Shown here piece after piece: positions 11,313-22,699 of a DNA stretch of 64,000 bases (the stretch's first letter is position 1; each line of letters opens with the position of its first letter). The notes beneath the pieces were generated by a model, which saw only the letters and a program-made list of their open reading frames with translations, was not told the DNA's origin and ran no database searches. Made by a program: the position numbers and the translations under genes. Source of the stretch: Azadirachta indica. Taxonomy: Eukaryota; Streptophyta; Magnoliopsida; Sapindales; Meliaceae. Location of the stretch: contig CM040447.1 of the NCBI GenBank assembly GCA_022749755.1, forward strand, positions 97,682 through 161,681. The letters are read 5' to 3'.

Positions 11313-11321
11313 TATTATTAA

Positions 11322-13510
11322 TTTATTTTTTCGAGATATATGTCAATTTTTTTATTATTAATTTATCAATATATCAAATAAAATTAATTCTTAAAAATTT
11401 ATGTCGTCATTTTTAAAAAATTGAATAAGAGATGATTACAGTTTACGAAACCATTTCATTTCTTTTTCTTAGCCGTAGCTTATTTTTTCAATAACATTGT
11501 ACTCATACAATTGTGATAAAAATTATATTCTGATTAATATATCAATTATTAATGGCAAGTTATCACAAATATCAAAATTTCATTGTTCTAAGATTATGGA
11601 AACACAAATAAGTAAATAAACAAATAAAACTTCACAGACAAAATTAAATTTTGGGAAAGTAATATAAAAAATAAAAAACTTTTTATACTAATTAACATGA
11701 GAACAATACATTGTTACTATATGTCCCATATAATTAATTTTCTTGAACTCCAATAATTTTATAAATGTAGTACTGATATAACAATATCATATTAAATAAT
11801 TTTTAAGAACTTTATATAACAATTTGATCATTATCATTTTGCTCACAATTAAGACGGTATGAGACAAAACAAAGCATAGTTAAATAAGGGTATTTTATCA
11901 ACACAAAGACTAATTTTGACTATGGAAAAAAATTAAGAAAATGACTTGTATATATGTATAAATTCTTTCCAAGCTTACTAAATCACAAATCAATTTTAAT
12001 ACTGTCTATAAATAATAGTAATGGGGGTCTGACTATTTAATTCAACGAATACCTACCATTTGTCTTTGTCTTCATCATCACTTACTGTTATTGTATTATA
12101 TATTAAAAGAAAAAGGTTGGAGGTTTGGTAGTAGCAATGGAGTTTGGTTGTTGGAGTGTTTAGTCAATCATATATATTCAGTGATTATTCTTAACATCAA
12201 ATTAAATCTTAACTAAGTGGTTGAACTTTTGTTTTATTAGGGTTTTCTGTCAATTAGATCCCTCAATTTTAATATCTTTCAAAATTGAGATATATTTTAT
12301 CTCCATTTATTAGATAAAATTTGTAACCCTGTTATAAAATGAGTAGGTTATTTTATTAAGATTTTTTCATTTAATTATCATTTACAGATTCAGAGTCTAA
12401 GCAAAAATGTAAATTAATACTATTATAACATAGTTTGAAAATTTACGATCAAATTAGAATATTTTTACTTTCATAGTAGGGAGAAGTATATCAATTTTGT
12501 AATCACGAAATAATAATAAAATTTAAATAAATAGTTAGATTTCATTGTTTTACTAAGATTTTGTAAATTTTAATCCTCTATATATTTTTTTAACATGTTA
12601 TTAATAAGAATACATTTTAGCATATTTTATTAAATTAAATAGTCTCATTTGATAAAATAATCAAATTGCTTTATAATATTAAATTTTATTGTCATATAAC
12701 AAGTGACCAAATTTACTTTGCAATATGGAGTTTTGTTTATTACATAACAAGTCACTAATATAGTAAAAGGTACCATGCTCGTAAAATTGTGGAATTCATT
12801 GAGGCATGCGGGCTTATCCCTTAAAATTTATGTTTATACAAGGCTTGTTTCATATTTAATCTTAATTTTTTAAGAATAATCCATGTCCTTATTAAATTCG
12901 TGTCCTGTTGAATTAAATATTAAATTTTTTATTTTAATTTTTATAAATATTTTAATTAATTAAAATACCATAATATTGCAAAATATAATTTTTATGTAAA
13001 ATTATTATTAAATGTTTAGTTTTAAAATATTTTTATCAATTATTTATACTTCCTATTATATCTCATGTTCAACCATTGGATTTTTATACCTAAAATATAA
13101 ATCTATGTTTAGATTTATGAAGACTTTCGAATCGTGTCAACCCATTATTTTCTATATCGAACTTGTGTGCCATTATGATCCAACCCATATAATACCCCTA
13201 TATAGTCCATTATCTATTGATGAAATAAACCAAATACTTTTTTAATAATTGTGTGGATCAAATTCTATATCTTTTATAACATCTAAAGAGACTTTACGTT
13301 TTGTACCAACAAATAAGCATATACTTTGGGACCTATTTGATTCAAATAAATAAATTATGCAATAATTTGATAAAGCTTTGAAAATGAATAGACCCTAGTA
13401 GGTAAATTTCCACTGTAAATAAAAAAAAAATTCCAAACCTAATTCTAGAATTCCTACGCAGGATATCTAACGAACATTTGTTTGATTCTTGATTCTAATA
13501 TTAATAGTAA
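11322..13510. repeat. Duplicated 5' flank of receptor copy B
   Basis: No gene is supported here. The stretch is homologous, with many indels, to 16320-18240 (before copy C) and 32230-34560 (before copy F). Landmarks are the CACAAATAA-rich segment at 11600, TTCAACGAATACCTACCATT at about 12042 and the GGTTGGAGG...TTTGGTTGTTGG block at 12110-12150. It shows that the duplicated unit is several kilobases long, not just the coding part. A 77-codon frame at 13012 is incidental. Confidence 0.7.
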
Positions 13511-13520
13511 ATATAATTTA

Positions 13521-14672
13521 AGGAAGTTAACATATACGTCTACCAAAGTTTGAGATATCCACACTTAAATAACTAATTTAAAAAAACTCACACGTATCTC
13601 CTTTATATCGTTAATTGACTATCTAATTTTTATGAAAAAACCAAACTATCCTAACTATTTTCTTTATGGTCTAAAGACAAATTGAAGACAAAACCTATCT
13701 TATATATGTGTAATGTAGAGTCCATGTTATTTGAGTTTATTATTGGACACAATGTATTATTTATACATTGCATAATAAAATAACATAATAATTTTTTAAA
13801 AGATTATAAAAAATTTCGTATTCAATTGATAAATATTACATCACTTTAGATAAAACATTAAAGTTAAAAAATTTAATGTCGTGCTTTTAAACTTTTTAAA
13901 ATTTATAATGAAAATATAATTATTAATTTTTAAAGTATAAAAAATTGAATAACAAAAGAGTTAGTTAATTTTTTAATAAATAAATTATGTTTACAGCGCT
14001 AAAAAATATATGTTAGTCTAATTTATAGAAATTGATTTTAGGATTTTGAACTAAATATTGTTAAAAAGTACTATGGATGAATTGATAATATTAAATATCA
14101 TTATTTAATTTTATATTTCAGTTATTTACTTGCACTATAATAAATGCATGATAATAAAGATGTAAGTTGTCTTTATGATAAAATAAGAAACAAATAAACA
14201 TTACATAATATAATTAAAAAAATTATTAATATATACTGCACGACAATTAGTATTATCACATCAAATCAATTTTCATCCCGTAATTTACATAAAAAATTTA
14301 TATGGAACATTAAGTAGATAAAATTTGTGTTTTAATCTCAATTAAAACTATTTTGCTTCTGAAAAGAAATTGACGTCCGAGGTGGCATTTGGCATTCTCG
14401 AAACATTATATGTATATCTATTTTCCAAAAAGAAAATAAAATTTTGTAATGTCTGCGTTTATTTTTTTATGAAGAAAATACAACAATGGCATAACATGAG
14501 TGCAAAATAATAACAAGGCCAAGACTTGATTAAAATAGTTAAGCTGGTAAAATGTCTAAAAATACCCTTTAACGTTTTTCACAGTCAACTAACGGTACGC
14601 AGAAGTTGTATAGATTTCTCTAAATCTGTCATTTAAGCTCCGAACCTTAGTAGAGTTATGTGTTAATTTTCC
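13521..14672. mobile_element. Second Mutator-like non-autonomous element, in the promoter of copy B
   Basis: The left end AGGAAGTTAACATATACGTC is answered by ...ATGTGTTAATTTTCC on the right. The inverted repeat is the same family as the element at 10082. A 9-10 bp direct duplication ATATAATTT(A) lies at 13511-13520 and 14673-14682. The orthologous place in copies C and F lacks the insert, since their promoter sequence runs straight through. The insertion therefore came after the duplication and lies about 300 bases upstream of the copy B start codon. Confidence 0.8.
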
Positions 14673-14682
14673 ATATAATTTA

Positions 14683-14973
14683 TTATCACGTATACTGTCG
14701 TCCTCAGAAACCAAACCTGAAAGGACAAGTCCACCTCTGGCCTATTAACTTGGAACTCAAGTCCACAGCATTTCAAACCCGTTGCTTCAACTACTTATAC
14801 CGTGCAAGAGGCAAAACGTAAGTTGTTTTCTGTGTCTCTTTTTGACATTCTCTCTTTCTAGATTCAGAGATTTTTTTGTCTGAATCTCCTTTCAGAGCTT
14901 TAAACCCATGTACAAAACTGCCGAGTTTCTATTCTAGCCAACTTCAAACTGGTGACTGGTGAGCGATTACAGT
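14683..14973 (+). promoter_or_regulatory. Proximal promoter and leader of receptor copy B
   Basis: Homologous to 18290-18590 (copy C) and 34640-34998 (copy F). Shared blocks are ACAAGTCCACCTCTGG, the AAGTCCACAGCATTT block, CGTTGCTTCAACTACTTATA and a leader with TAGATTCAG...GTCTGAATCTC. Copy B lacks about 60 bases between the AAGTCCACAGCATTT and CCGTTGC blocks that are present in copy F. A weak TATA-like element (CTTATACC) is the best core promoter candidate. Confidence 0.5.
14908..14937 (+). CDS. Nine-codon upstream ORF in the copy B leader
   Basis: ATG to TAG encodes MYKTAEFLF, ending 36 bases before the main start at 14974. The same uORF stands at 34928-34957 before copy F (identical peptide) and at 18521-18550 before copy C (one residue changed). 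Conservation across three paralogues suggests, but does not prove, translational control of the receptor. Confidence 0.45.
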   Translation: MYKTAEFLF

Positions 14974-16179
14974 ATGAAGTTCTTTTGCCATTTCTTGCTC
15001 TTACTTAACTTGTCTGTGTGTTTCCATACTGTGTTTGCTTTGAATGGTGATGGGGTTGTTTTATTGTCACTACTGAGTCACTGGAACTCTGTACCATCTT
15101 CCATAGTCTCGAGCTGGAAGAATGCAGATTCTGTTCCCTGTAAATGGGTGGGAATAGAGTGTGATGATTCTCACAATGTGGTCTCCCTTAATCTCTCAAG
15201 TTATGGAATTTCTGGTCAGCTTGGACCTGAAATTGGTCATTTGAGACAATTGCAGAGCCTTGACTTGCGGTTTAATAATTTGTATGGTAATATCCCACCA
15301 CAGTTAGGCAATTGTAGTGATCTTAAGCTCTTGGATTTGTCGTTAAATGGACTCATTGGAGAAATACCTGATAGTTTGAAGAACTTGCAAAAATTGAAGT
15401 TCTTGCTCTTATACAATAATTCATTAGATGCTGAAATACCTGAATCATTGTTTCGTATTCAGAGTTTGCAATATGTGTATTTGCACAGTAACGATTTTAG
15501 CGGTTCAATTCCTGGGAATGTTTGTGAGGGGAGCGAGCTTGTGGCTTTATGGTTACATGATAACAGGTTATCAGGTACTATTCCTGAGTCCATTGGGAAT
15601 TGCAGTAAATTGCAAGACCTGTACTTGGGGGGAAACAAACTGGTGGGATTCTTGCCTGCGAGTCTAAACAATCTCGAAAATCTTGCTTATTTGCAAGTTA
15701 GTAACAATAGTCTGGAGGGTCGCATCACTTTCGGTCCTGAAAAATGCAAGAATTTGACCTTCTTGGATTTGTCATATAATAATTTTTGTGGTGGGATTCC
15801 ACAGAGTTTGGGCATCTGTAGTAGCTTAACAACTCTAGTCATTGTGAGTAGCAACATAACAGGCACTATACCGTCTTCCCTTAGCCGATTAGATATGCTT
15901 TCGAGGCTTGACCTTTCAGGAAATCATTTAAATGGGAAAATTCCACCTGAACTAGGCATGTGTAAGTCCTTGACAACCCTACTGCTATATGCAAACCAAC
16001 TGGAAGGATCAATTCCTTCCAGCATAGGAAACTTGACTAATCTCAATAAACTGGATTTGTCAAGGAACAAGCTTTCAGGGTTTATACCTCCGGAGCTAGG
16101 AAATCTTGTAAACCTTGTAACTCTGAGACTTGCATACAATCATCTGGAAGGCTCTTTGCTATCTTTGCTACCAACGTAA
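14974..16179 (+). CDS. Truncated PEPR-like LRR ectodomain protein, array copy B
   Basis: 401 residues from the ATG at 14974, the position homologous to the copy F start (a GTG 15 bases upstream is not a plausible start). It has an N-terminal signal peptide (about 1-24, ending TVFA), an LRR N-cap with the paired cysteines of CKWVGIEC, then about a dozen plant LRRs of the LxxLxLxxNxxxGxIP type. No membrane segment or kinase is present. Compared with copy F, LRRs are removed between NQLEG (about residue 345) and SIPSSIGNLTNL. The frame ends at TAA shortly after NHLEGS. As predicted it would be secreted to the apoplast, perhaps as a ligand-binding decoy or partner. It could also be an untranslated pseudogene, although the frame has no other lesion. 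Confidence 0.7.
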   Translation: MKFFCHFLLLLNLSVCFHTVFALNGDGVVLLSLLSHWNSVPSSIVSSWKNADSVPCKWVGIECDDSHNVVSLNLSSYGISGQLGPEIGHLRQLQSLDLRFNNLYGNIPPQLGNCSDLKLLDLSLNGLIGEIPDSLKNLQKLKFLLLYNNSLDAEIPESLFRIQSLQYVYLHSNDFSGSIPGNVCEGSELVALWLHDNRLSGTIPESIGNCSKLQDLYLGGNKLVGFLPASLNNLENLAYLQVSNNSLEGRITFGPEKCKNLTFLDLSYNNFCGGIPQSLGICSSLTTLVIVSSNITGTIPSSLSRLDMLSRLDLSGNHLNGKIPPELGMCKSLTTLLLYANQLEGSIPSSIGNLTNLNKLDLSRNKLSGFIPPELGNLVNLVTLRLAYNHLEGSLLSLLPT

Positions 16180-16319
16180 CTGGCAGTAGTATATCCCATC
16201 TTCCTCGGCCTGCTAGATATATGCTCTGGAGTCTTGACATTTCAGGAAATTACAATGTAAAAATGTGTTATTTTTGTTAAAATTATTGTAGCACTCGAAA
16301 GTGTTTGAATAGTGAAAAT
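16180..16319 (+). pseudogene. Residual out-of-frame LRR sequence after copy B
   Basis: Bases 16180-16255 still resemble LRR coding sequence (GGCAGTAGTATATCCC..., CGGCCTGCTAGATAT, CTTGACATTTCAGGAAAT) and match 9650-9720 of copy A. Beyond about 16260 homology to receptor coding sequence ends and the next duplicated unit begins near 16320. Confidence 0.6.
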
Positions 16320-16932
16320 ATGATCATTTTCAGAAAAATCACAAATAAATAAATAAACAATAAACTTTAGTGAATATCAAATTTTGGAAAATAATGTAAG
16401 AAAAACAAATTTTTGTATAAATTAATATTACGAGAATGTTATGTCCCAGATAATTTTACGAATTTAGTACCGATGCAACAGCATCATGTCAATATCATTT
16501 TGTAAGAACTTTGTATAATCATATAGTTATTACTGTGTCACTCACAATTATGATGATATGAGACAAAAATAAATTATAGTCAAATGAGGGTATTTTGGTC
16601 AACGCGAAGGCTAATTTTGACTACGTAAAAAAATGTGTCTTTGAATTATTATTGAATTCAACATTTGCCTACCATTGACATCAAATCTTTAAATTTTAAG
16701 TAGAGGGTAAGAGATTAAGTTTAATACTCTACAAAGTTTGAGACTCTCTTCTTTCGTATGAATAAAATTTTTTCTATATTACATGAAAATAAAAATTTTT
16801 TAATAAATTTTTTTTATATTATATAAGAATTAAAAATTTCACTAGTTATATAAGTAAATTTTTAAAAACACCATAATAAAATTTATTTAAAATTTTTACT
16901 TACAGTAAATTTTTTGTCTATATTATTAGCAG

Positions 16933-16980
<48 letters not shown>

Positions 16981-18520
16981 CTTACCCTGTTTCTGTCATC
17001 ACTCACTTTTAATATATATATTAACTTTATGACAAAAAGTAGACGGTTGGAGGCTTGGCAGTAGCGATGAAATTTGGTTGTTGGGCTGTTTAGTCAATCA
17101 TATTTAGTGATTATTCTTAGCACCAAATTAAACTTTAAATAAGTTGTTGAACTTTTGTCCTATTAGGATTTTCTTTTATCAATTAAAACCCTTAATTTTG
17201 AATAATTTATTAAATTAAAATATATTTTAACTTATTTTATGAGACAAATTTGTAACCAATTATAAAATGAGTAGATTATTTAATTTTATTATTTTTTTGT
17301 TTTTTTAAGTATTATTGATACTTAGAGTATAAATGAAAATAAAAATTTACAATTAAGCTATTTTTATTCTCATATGTAATAGGAACAACTCTATCAATTT
17401 TGTAATCACGAAATAATAAAAAATTTAAATAAATGGTTATATTTCGTTTGTTTTGTTAAGATATTGTAATTAAGTCCTTAATTTTTAATATTTTATTAAT
17501 AAAGAATACATTTTAGCATATTTTGTTGAATTGTCTCCTTTGATAAAATGATCATATTGCTTTATAATATTAAATTTTTTTGGCATGTACAATTGACTAA
17601 ATTTACCTTCCAATATGAAGTTTTGTTATTCCATAACAAGTCAGTAGACTTATCCCTTAAAACTTATGTCGATATTTATGTATTATACAGGGTTAGCATC
17701 ATATTTAATCTTTAAAAATTTTTTTGGCAATAATCTATGAGCTTATTAAATTAGTTACGTGTTAAATTACTTATTAGGTTTTTTGGTTTTTAATTTTTAA
17801 ATATATTTTAATTAATTAAAATACCATAACATCGCTAAATATAATTTTTTATGTAAAATTATAATTATTTATTTATGCTTCCTTATCATATCCCATATTG
17901 ATCGATTGAATTTAAATTTATGAAAGAAGACATTTGTCGATCCATTATTTTTTATATCAAACTTGTACCATTCTGATCAAATTCATATAATAACTTTGCA
18001 TAATCCGTCATCGAGCCATTAAATAAACCAAACAGCTCTTTAATAATTGTGTGGATCAAATTCTAAGTGTTTTATAAAATCTAGAGAGATTTTACTGTTT
18101 GGACCAACAAGCATCTACTTTGATACCTATTTAATTCAAACAGATAAATTATGCAATAATTTGATAAACTTTGAAAATGAATAAAGGCTACTAGATAAAT
18201 TTCCACTGCAAATTAAAAAAGTTCCGATAATAATTCTATTGATACATTTGTCTGATTTTTTATTCTGACCATAAAGTAAAAACAAGTCCACCTCTGGTCA
18301 ACTAACGTGGACCACTAATTAATATTAAAAGACTTCAAGTCCACAGCATTGCCATAAAGTTTCTGAAAGCTCGTGGTAAATTCTGAAACCGTTGCTTCAA
18401 CTACTTAATTATACTCTTCGAAAAGGCAGAACCTAAGTTGTTTTCTACGTCTCCTTTTAACATTCTCTGTTTCTAGATTCAGGGCTTTTTGTCTGAATCT
18501 CGTTTCAGAGCTTCAAACCC
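16320..18520. repeat. Duplicated 5' flank of copy C, with (TA)n tract
   Basis: No gene is seen. The stretch is homologous to 11580-13500 and 32340-34560. A TA-dinucleotide run occupies about 16932-16976. The final 300 bases contain the same promoter blocks as copies B and F (ACAAGTCCACCTCTGG, AAGTCCACAGCATT, AACCGTTGCTTCAAC). Confidence 0.7.
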
Positions 18521-18550
18521 ATGTACAAAGCTGCTGAGTTTCTATTCTAG
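18521..18550 (+). CDS. Nine-codon upstream ORF before copy C
   Basis: Encodes MYKAAEFLF, one residue different from the uORF before copies B and F. It remains open although the gene behind it is dead. Confidence 0.35.
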   Translation: MYKAAEFLF

Positions 18551-18590
18551 CCAACTTCAATCTGGTGACTGGTGAGTGATTAGATACAGT

Positions 18591-21257
18591 ACGAAGTTCT
18601 TCTTTTCCCATTTCTTGCTGTTAGTTATCTTGTCTGTGTTTTTATACTGTGTTTACTTTGAATGGTGATGGGGTTGTTATGTTGTCGCTACTAAGGCACT
18701 GGAACCCCTGTGCCTCCTTCCATAGTCTCGAGCTGGAAGAGTGCGGATTCTTTTCCCTGTAAATTGGTAGGAATAGAGTGTGATGATTCTTACAATGTGG
18801 TCCCTCTTAATCTCTCAAGTTATGGGATTTCTGGTCAGCTTCGACCTGAAATTGGTCACTGGAACAATTGTAGACCATTGATTTGAGTTCCAATAGTTTG
18901 TCTGGCAATGTACCACCACAGTTAGGCAATTGTAGTGCTCTTGAGTACTTCGAATTTTCTTCAAATGGATTTGCCGGAGAAATACCTGATAGCTTGAAGA
19001 ACTTGCGAAATTTGCAGTTCTTGGACTTATATAATAATTTATTAGATGGTGAAATACCAGAATCGTTGTTTCGAATTCCGGCTTTGCAGTCTTTGTATTT
19101 GAGCAAAAAAAATTTTAGTGATTCAATTTCTGGGAATGTTTGTGATATGAGTTAGCTTGAGGCTTTGTGGTGACGTGATAACAGTTTATCAGGTACTATT
19201 ACTGAGTCTACTGTGAATTGTAGTAAAATGGAAGATCTTGACTGAGATGGAAACAAATTGGTGGGATTTTTGCCTGAGTCTAAACAATGTTGAAAACATT
19301 GTTTATTTACAGGTGAGTGATAACAGTCTGGAGGGTAGCGTTACTTTCGGTTCTGAAAAATGCAAAAATTTGACATTTTTGGATTCGTCATATAATAGTT
19401 TTTGTGGTGGGATTCCACCAAATTTGGGCAACTGTAGTAGCTTGAAAACTCTAGACATTGTGAATAGCAACATAACAGGCAGTATCCCATCTTCCCTTGA
19501 CCAATTAGATATGCTTTCGTATGTTGACCTTTCAGAAATCATTTATCTGGGAAAATTCCACCTGAAGTAGGCATGTGTAAGTCCTTGAAAACCTTATTGT
19601 TATATACAAACCAACTCCAAGGTGAAATGCCAGAGGAACTGGGGATGCTTAGTAATTTACAGGATCTTGAACATTTTGAAAACAAGTTAACTGGTGAGAT
19701 TCCAGTTAGCATTTGGAGGAATGCTGGCCTTAAGCTTCTTCATGTGTGTACTAACAATCTGTCTGGGAAGTTACCTTTGGAGATGACGGAACTGAAACAA
19801 CTGAAGAACATTTCATTGTACAACAATCAATTCTTTGGGGTCATACCTCAAAGTTTGGGAATCAACAGCAGCCTAATGCAGATAGATTTTATTAACAACA
19901 ACTTCATTGGAGAAATTTCACCAAATCTTTGTTTTGGAAAGCAGTTAAGTGTTCTGAATATGGGTCTGAATCAATTTAGCGGAAGCATTCCTTCTTCTAT
20001 CGGGAAATGTCCAACTCTCTGGAGAGTTATCCTCAAACAGAATAAAATCTCAGGAGTTCTTCCAGAATTTTCCCAGAATCCAATCCTTTCCTGGTTGAAG
20101 TCAACTCCATCCAACATGGGGAACTTGACTAATATCACTTCTATTGACTTGTCTCGGAGCAAGCTTTCAGAGCCTATACCTCGAGAGCTCGGAAATCTTG
20201 TAAACATTGTCACTTTGAACCTTTCACGCAATCATTTGGAAGGTACTTTGCCTTCTCAGCTATCAAGTTGTGAGAAATTACAAGATTTTGATGTGGCATT
20301 CAATTTATTGAATGGTTCAATTCCATCGAGTTTGAGGAGCTGGAAAAGTCTAGCCACTTTAGTTTCAAGTGAAAATCGTTGTACTGAGGGCATTGCAACC
20401 TTTTTGCCCGAACTTGAAAAGCTTTTAGAGCTACAACCGGGTGGTAATCAGTTGGGAGGTGAGATTCCCTCGTCAATGGAAGCATTAATGGGTTGTCTGG
20501 TCAAATTCCTTCAGAGCTGGAGAAGTTGATCAAGCTAGAATAGCTGGATATATCTAACAATAATCTGACAAAAACTTGGCTCCCCTTAGTAAAATAGACT
20601 CCCTAGTGGAGGTCAATGTTACGTATAATTGCTTCACGGTTCCAATAACAGAATCACTTCTTAACTTTCTCGAGTCAAATCCATCATCATTTGTTGGGAA
20701 TCCCAGTCTCTGTGTCAATTGTTTTTCATCCGGTGGCATAACTTGTACTGGAAACAGTACTCTGAAGCCTTGCTTCAATCACTCAAGCCATCAAAGAGGA
20801 ATTAGTAATGTCCAAATTTGTTGCAATACCTCTACGATCCTCAGTGTTATCCTCAGTGTTAATTGTTTTGGTGATCCTTGGACTAGTTTGCTTGTGTCTG
20901 GTCTGCAGAAGATCGAAGCAGAACGTTGAGATCCGTGGTCAAGATGGTCGGTCTTCCTTACTCAAGAAAGTGATGGAAGCTAATAATAATCTGAGTGACA
21001 GGTACATTATTGGAAGAGGACCTCATTGGGTTGTTTACAAGGCCTCATTGGCTCCGAACAAAGTTTTTTCTGTTAAGAAGCTTGTTTTCGGAGTGCATAA
21101 AAGAGTAAGCTTGAGTATGATACAAGAAATTCAAAATATTGGGAAGGTTAAGCACAGGAATCTGGTAAAATTGGAAGACTTTTGGTTCTTGAAGGGTTAT
21201 GGTGTAATCTTGTATAGGTACAAGGAAAATGGTAGTCTTCATGATATTCTACAAATG
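18591..21257 (+). pseudogene. PEPR-like LRR receptor kinase pseudogene, array copy C
   Basis: Colinear with copy F from signal peptide to the N-lobe of the kinase. The start codon is ACG (18591-18593) where copies B and F have ATG. A 1-base insertion near 18705, a deletion at 18865-18875 and a TAG near 19152 break the N-terminal LRRs. Longer open pieces remain at 18883-19155, 19238-19570 and 19573-20529. The membrane segment and a decayed kinase glycine loop (GRGPHW where F has GRGAHG) lie at 20808-21250. Homology stops at 21257 where a MULE begins, so the catalytic loop and C-lobe are missing. About 78% of the coding length is represented. Confidence 0.9.
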
Positions 21258-21350
21258 GGCAATTTTCCATTTCCCCCTTGTTAGTCCCAGGCTTAATATA
21301 TTTCCCCCTATCACATTGAATGTCCAAAAAAACCCCTGACATTAAAATGG

Positions 21351-22690
21351 TAATGACAAAAATGAAATTTTTAAGGGCATATTTACTTTTTGATTGTGTA
21401 TGAGCTGACATGTTGACAAACTCTGATTTGGAACTAAATAGGATGTGACATGTTTTTTTTAAGTGTGAATTAAAAAATACAAAAAAAAATTCTCCCTCCC
21501 CTTTCATGCGTACATACCAACTACCTTTACCAAACTCAGTGTGCTTGTGCCTTCTAGACAAGTACTTCTTGCCATTAAAATCTATCTTCATCGAACCAAA
21601 AAACCTTAGATCTAGAGTGCAGGTCTAGAGTTGTGCAAAATTTTTGATTGATTCAGCATTGTGGGTTAAAGGTGTTTGCGTAACAGAGTTATAGTTTAAA
21701 TTTTCGACCGAGTAAATAAAAGGTTAGTGCATTTTCATAACCCAGAAACATAGATTAGTATTGTGTATTTGATGATGCAATATGCATGCGTGTGTGTATT
21801 TGTTTGTGCAAAGTGGTTAATGCATATATAAACTCGTATATCAACCTTTATGGGTGTGCATATAAGAAACAGGAGACGTGAATGGGTTTGTATGTGCATG
21901 TGTTTGTAGTACATGTTTGATGGTTATTTGATGTGTATATTTTTGGGTACATGTTTGACGTTAAAACCCTGTTGGTTGTATCTTATTTAGTTCCATATCA
22001 AATGAGTATATTTTGACGTGACTTGTCCTTTTTTTTATTTGTGTGTGATGCTTATGTGTAATGGCTTATTGGGATTTTTAGATTTTGATTCATGAAATTT
22101 TGTGAGAGGTGAAAAAAATAGTAATGCATTTTTCTGTACACTACAAATAAGGGTAGTTAAGATATTTATAGATTCTTGTGGAGTTTATGATGAACTAGGA
22201 GGATATGACATGGATCGGGTGAGTTTAGTAACGAGTATTAATGACATGATGAGGGATTTATTTTCAAAGGAGAAAATATAATGATGAGAATTTTATGTGC
22301 AAAGGCATACTACTTATGTTAGAGGAGAAGTTATTGATTGAATCGAACAGACAATTTATAAACTTATTGGAGTTGCATTTGGCAAAGGGAGTGGAAGAAG
22401 TGAATTTAAAAATTACTTTACTGCCCTTACAGTGCCTCCTCTCTGCTGACAATTTTGTGGGAACAAACTCCTTACAGGCCCAAGGAGGGCCAAATAGCCT
22501 ATACAACTCATTTAACCTACATGCAACAACAAGCCCATACCATGATATGCCTATTTCTCAACTAACACAAGCTAAAATTACCCAAGAACCAAAACCACTA
22601 AACCCTCCACCTAGAGTACAAGATCTATCATTGTTTTCCCGTAAAGTTCTTATAGAGAGTTTACCAGATAAAGTCGATGAAGATATTCTT
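21351..22690. other. MULE 5' internal region
   Basis: The TIR inner edge and the putative leader of the transposase gene. A 135-codon frame at 22295-22702 has no recognisable domain; a Pro-rich part lies near its end. It may be the decayed transposase N-terminus. Confidence 0.4.
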
Positions 22691-22699
22691 TCAATAATC

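Noticed and set aside
13012..13245. 77-codon frame in the flank of copy B
   Set aside because: The homologous flanks of copies C and F do not keep it open; AT-rich chance frame.
14959..14973. Earlier start for copy B at GTG 14959
   Set aside because: GTG is not a normal plant start; copy F has its ATG at the position homologous to 14974, and the signal peptide begins there.
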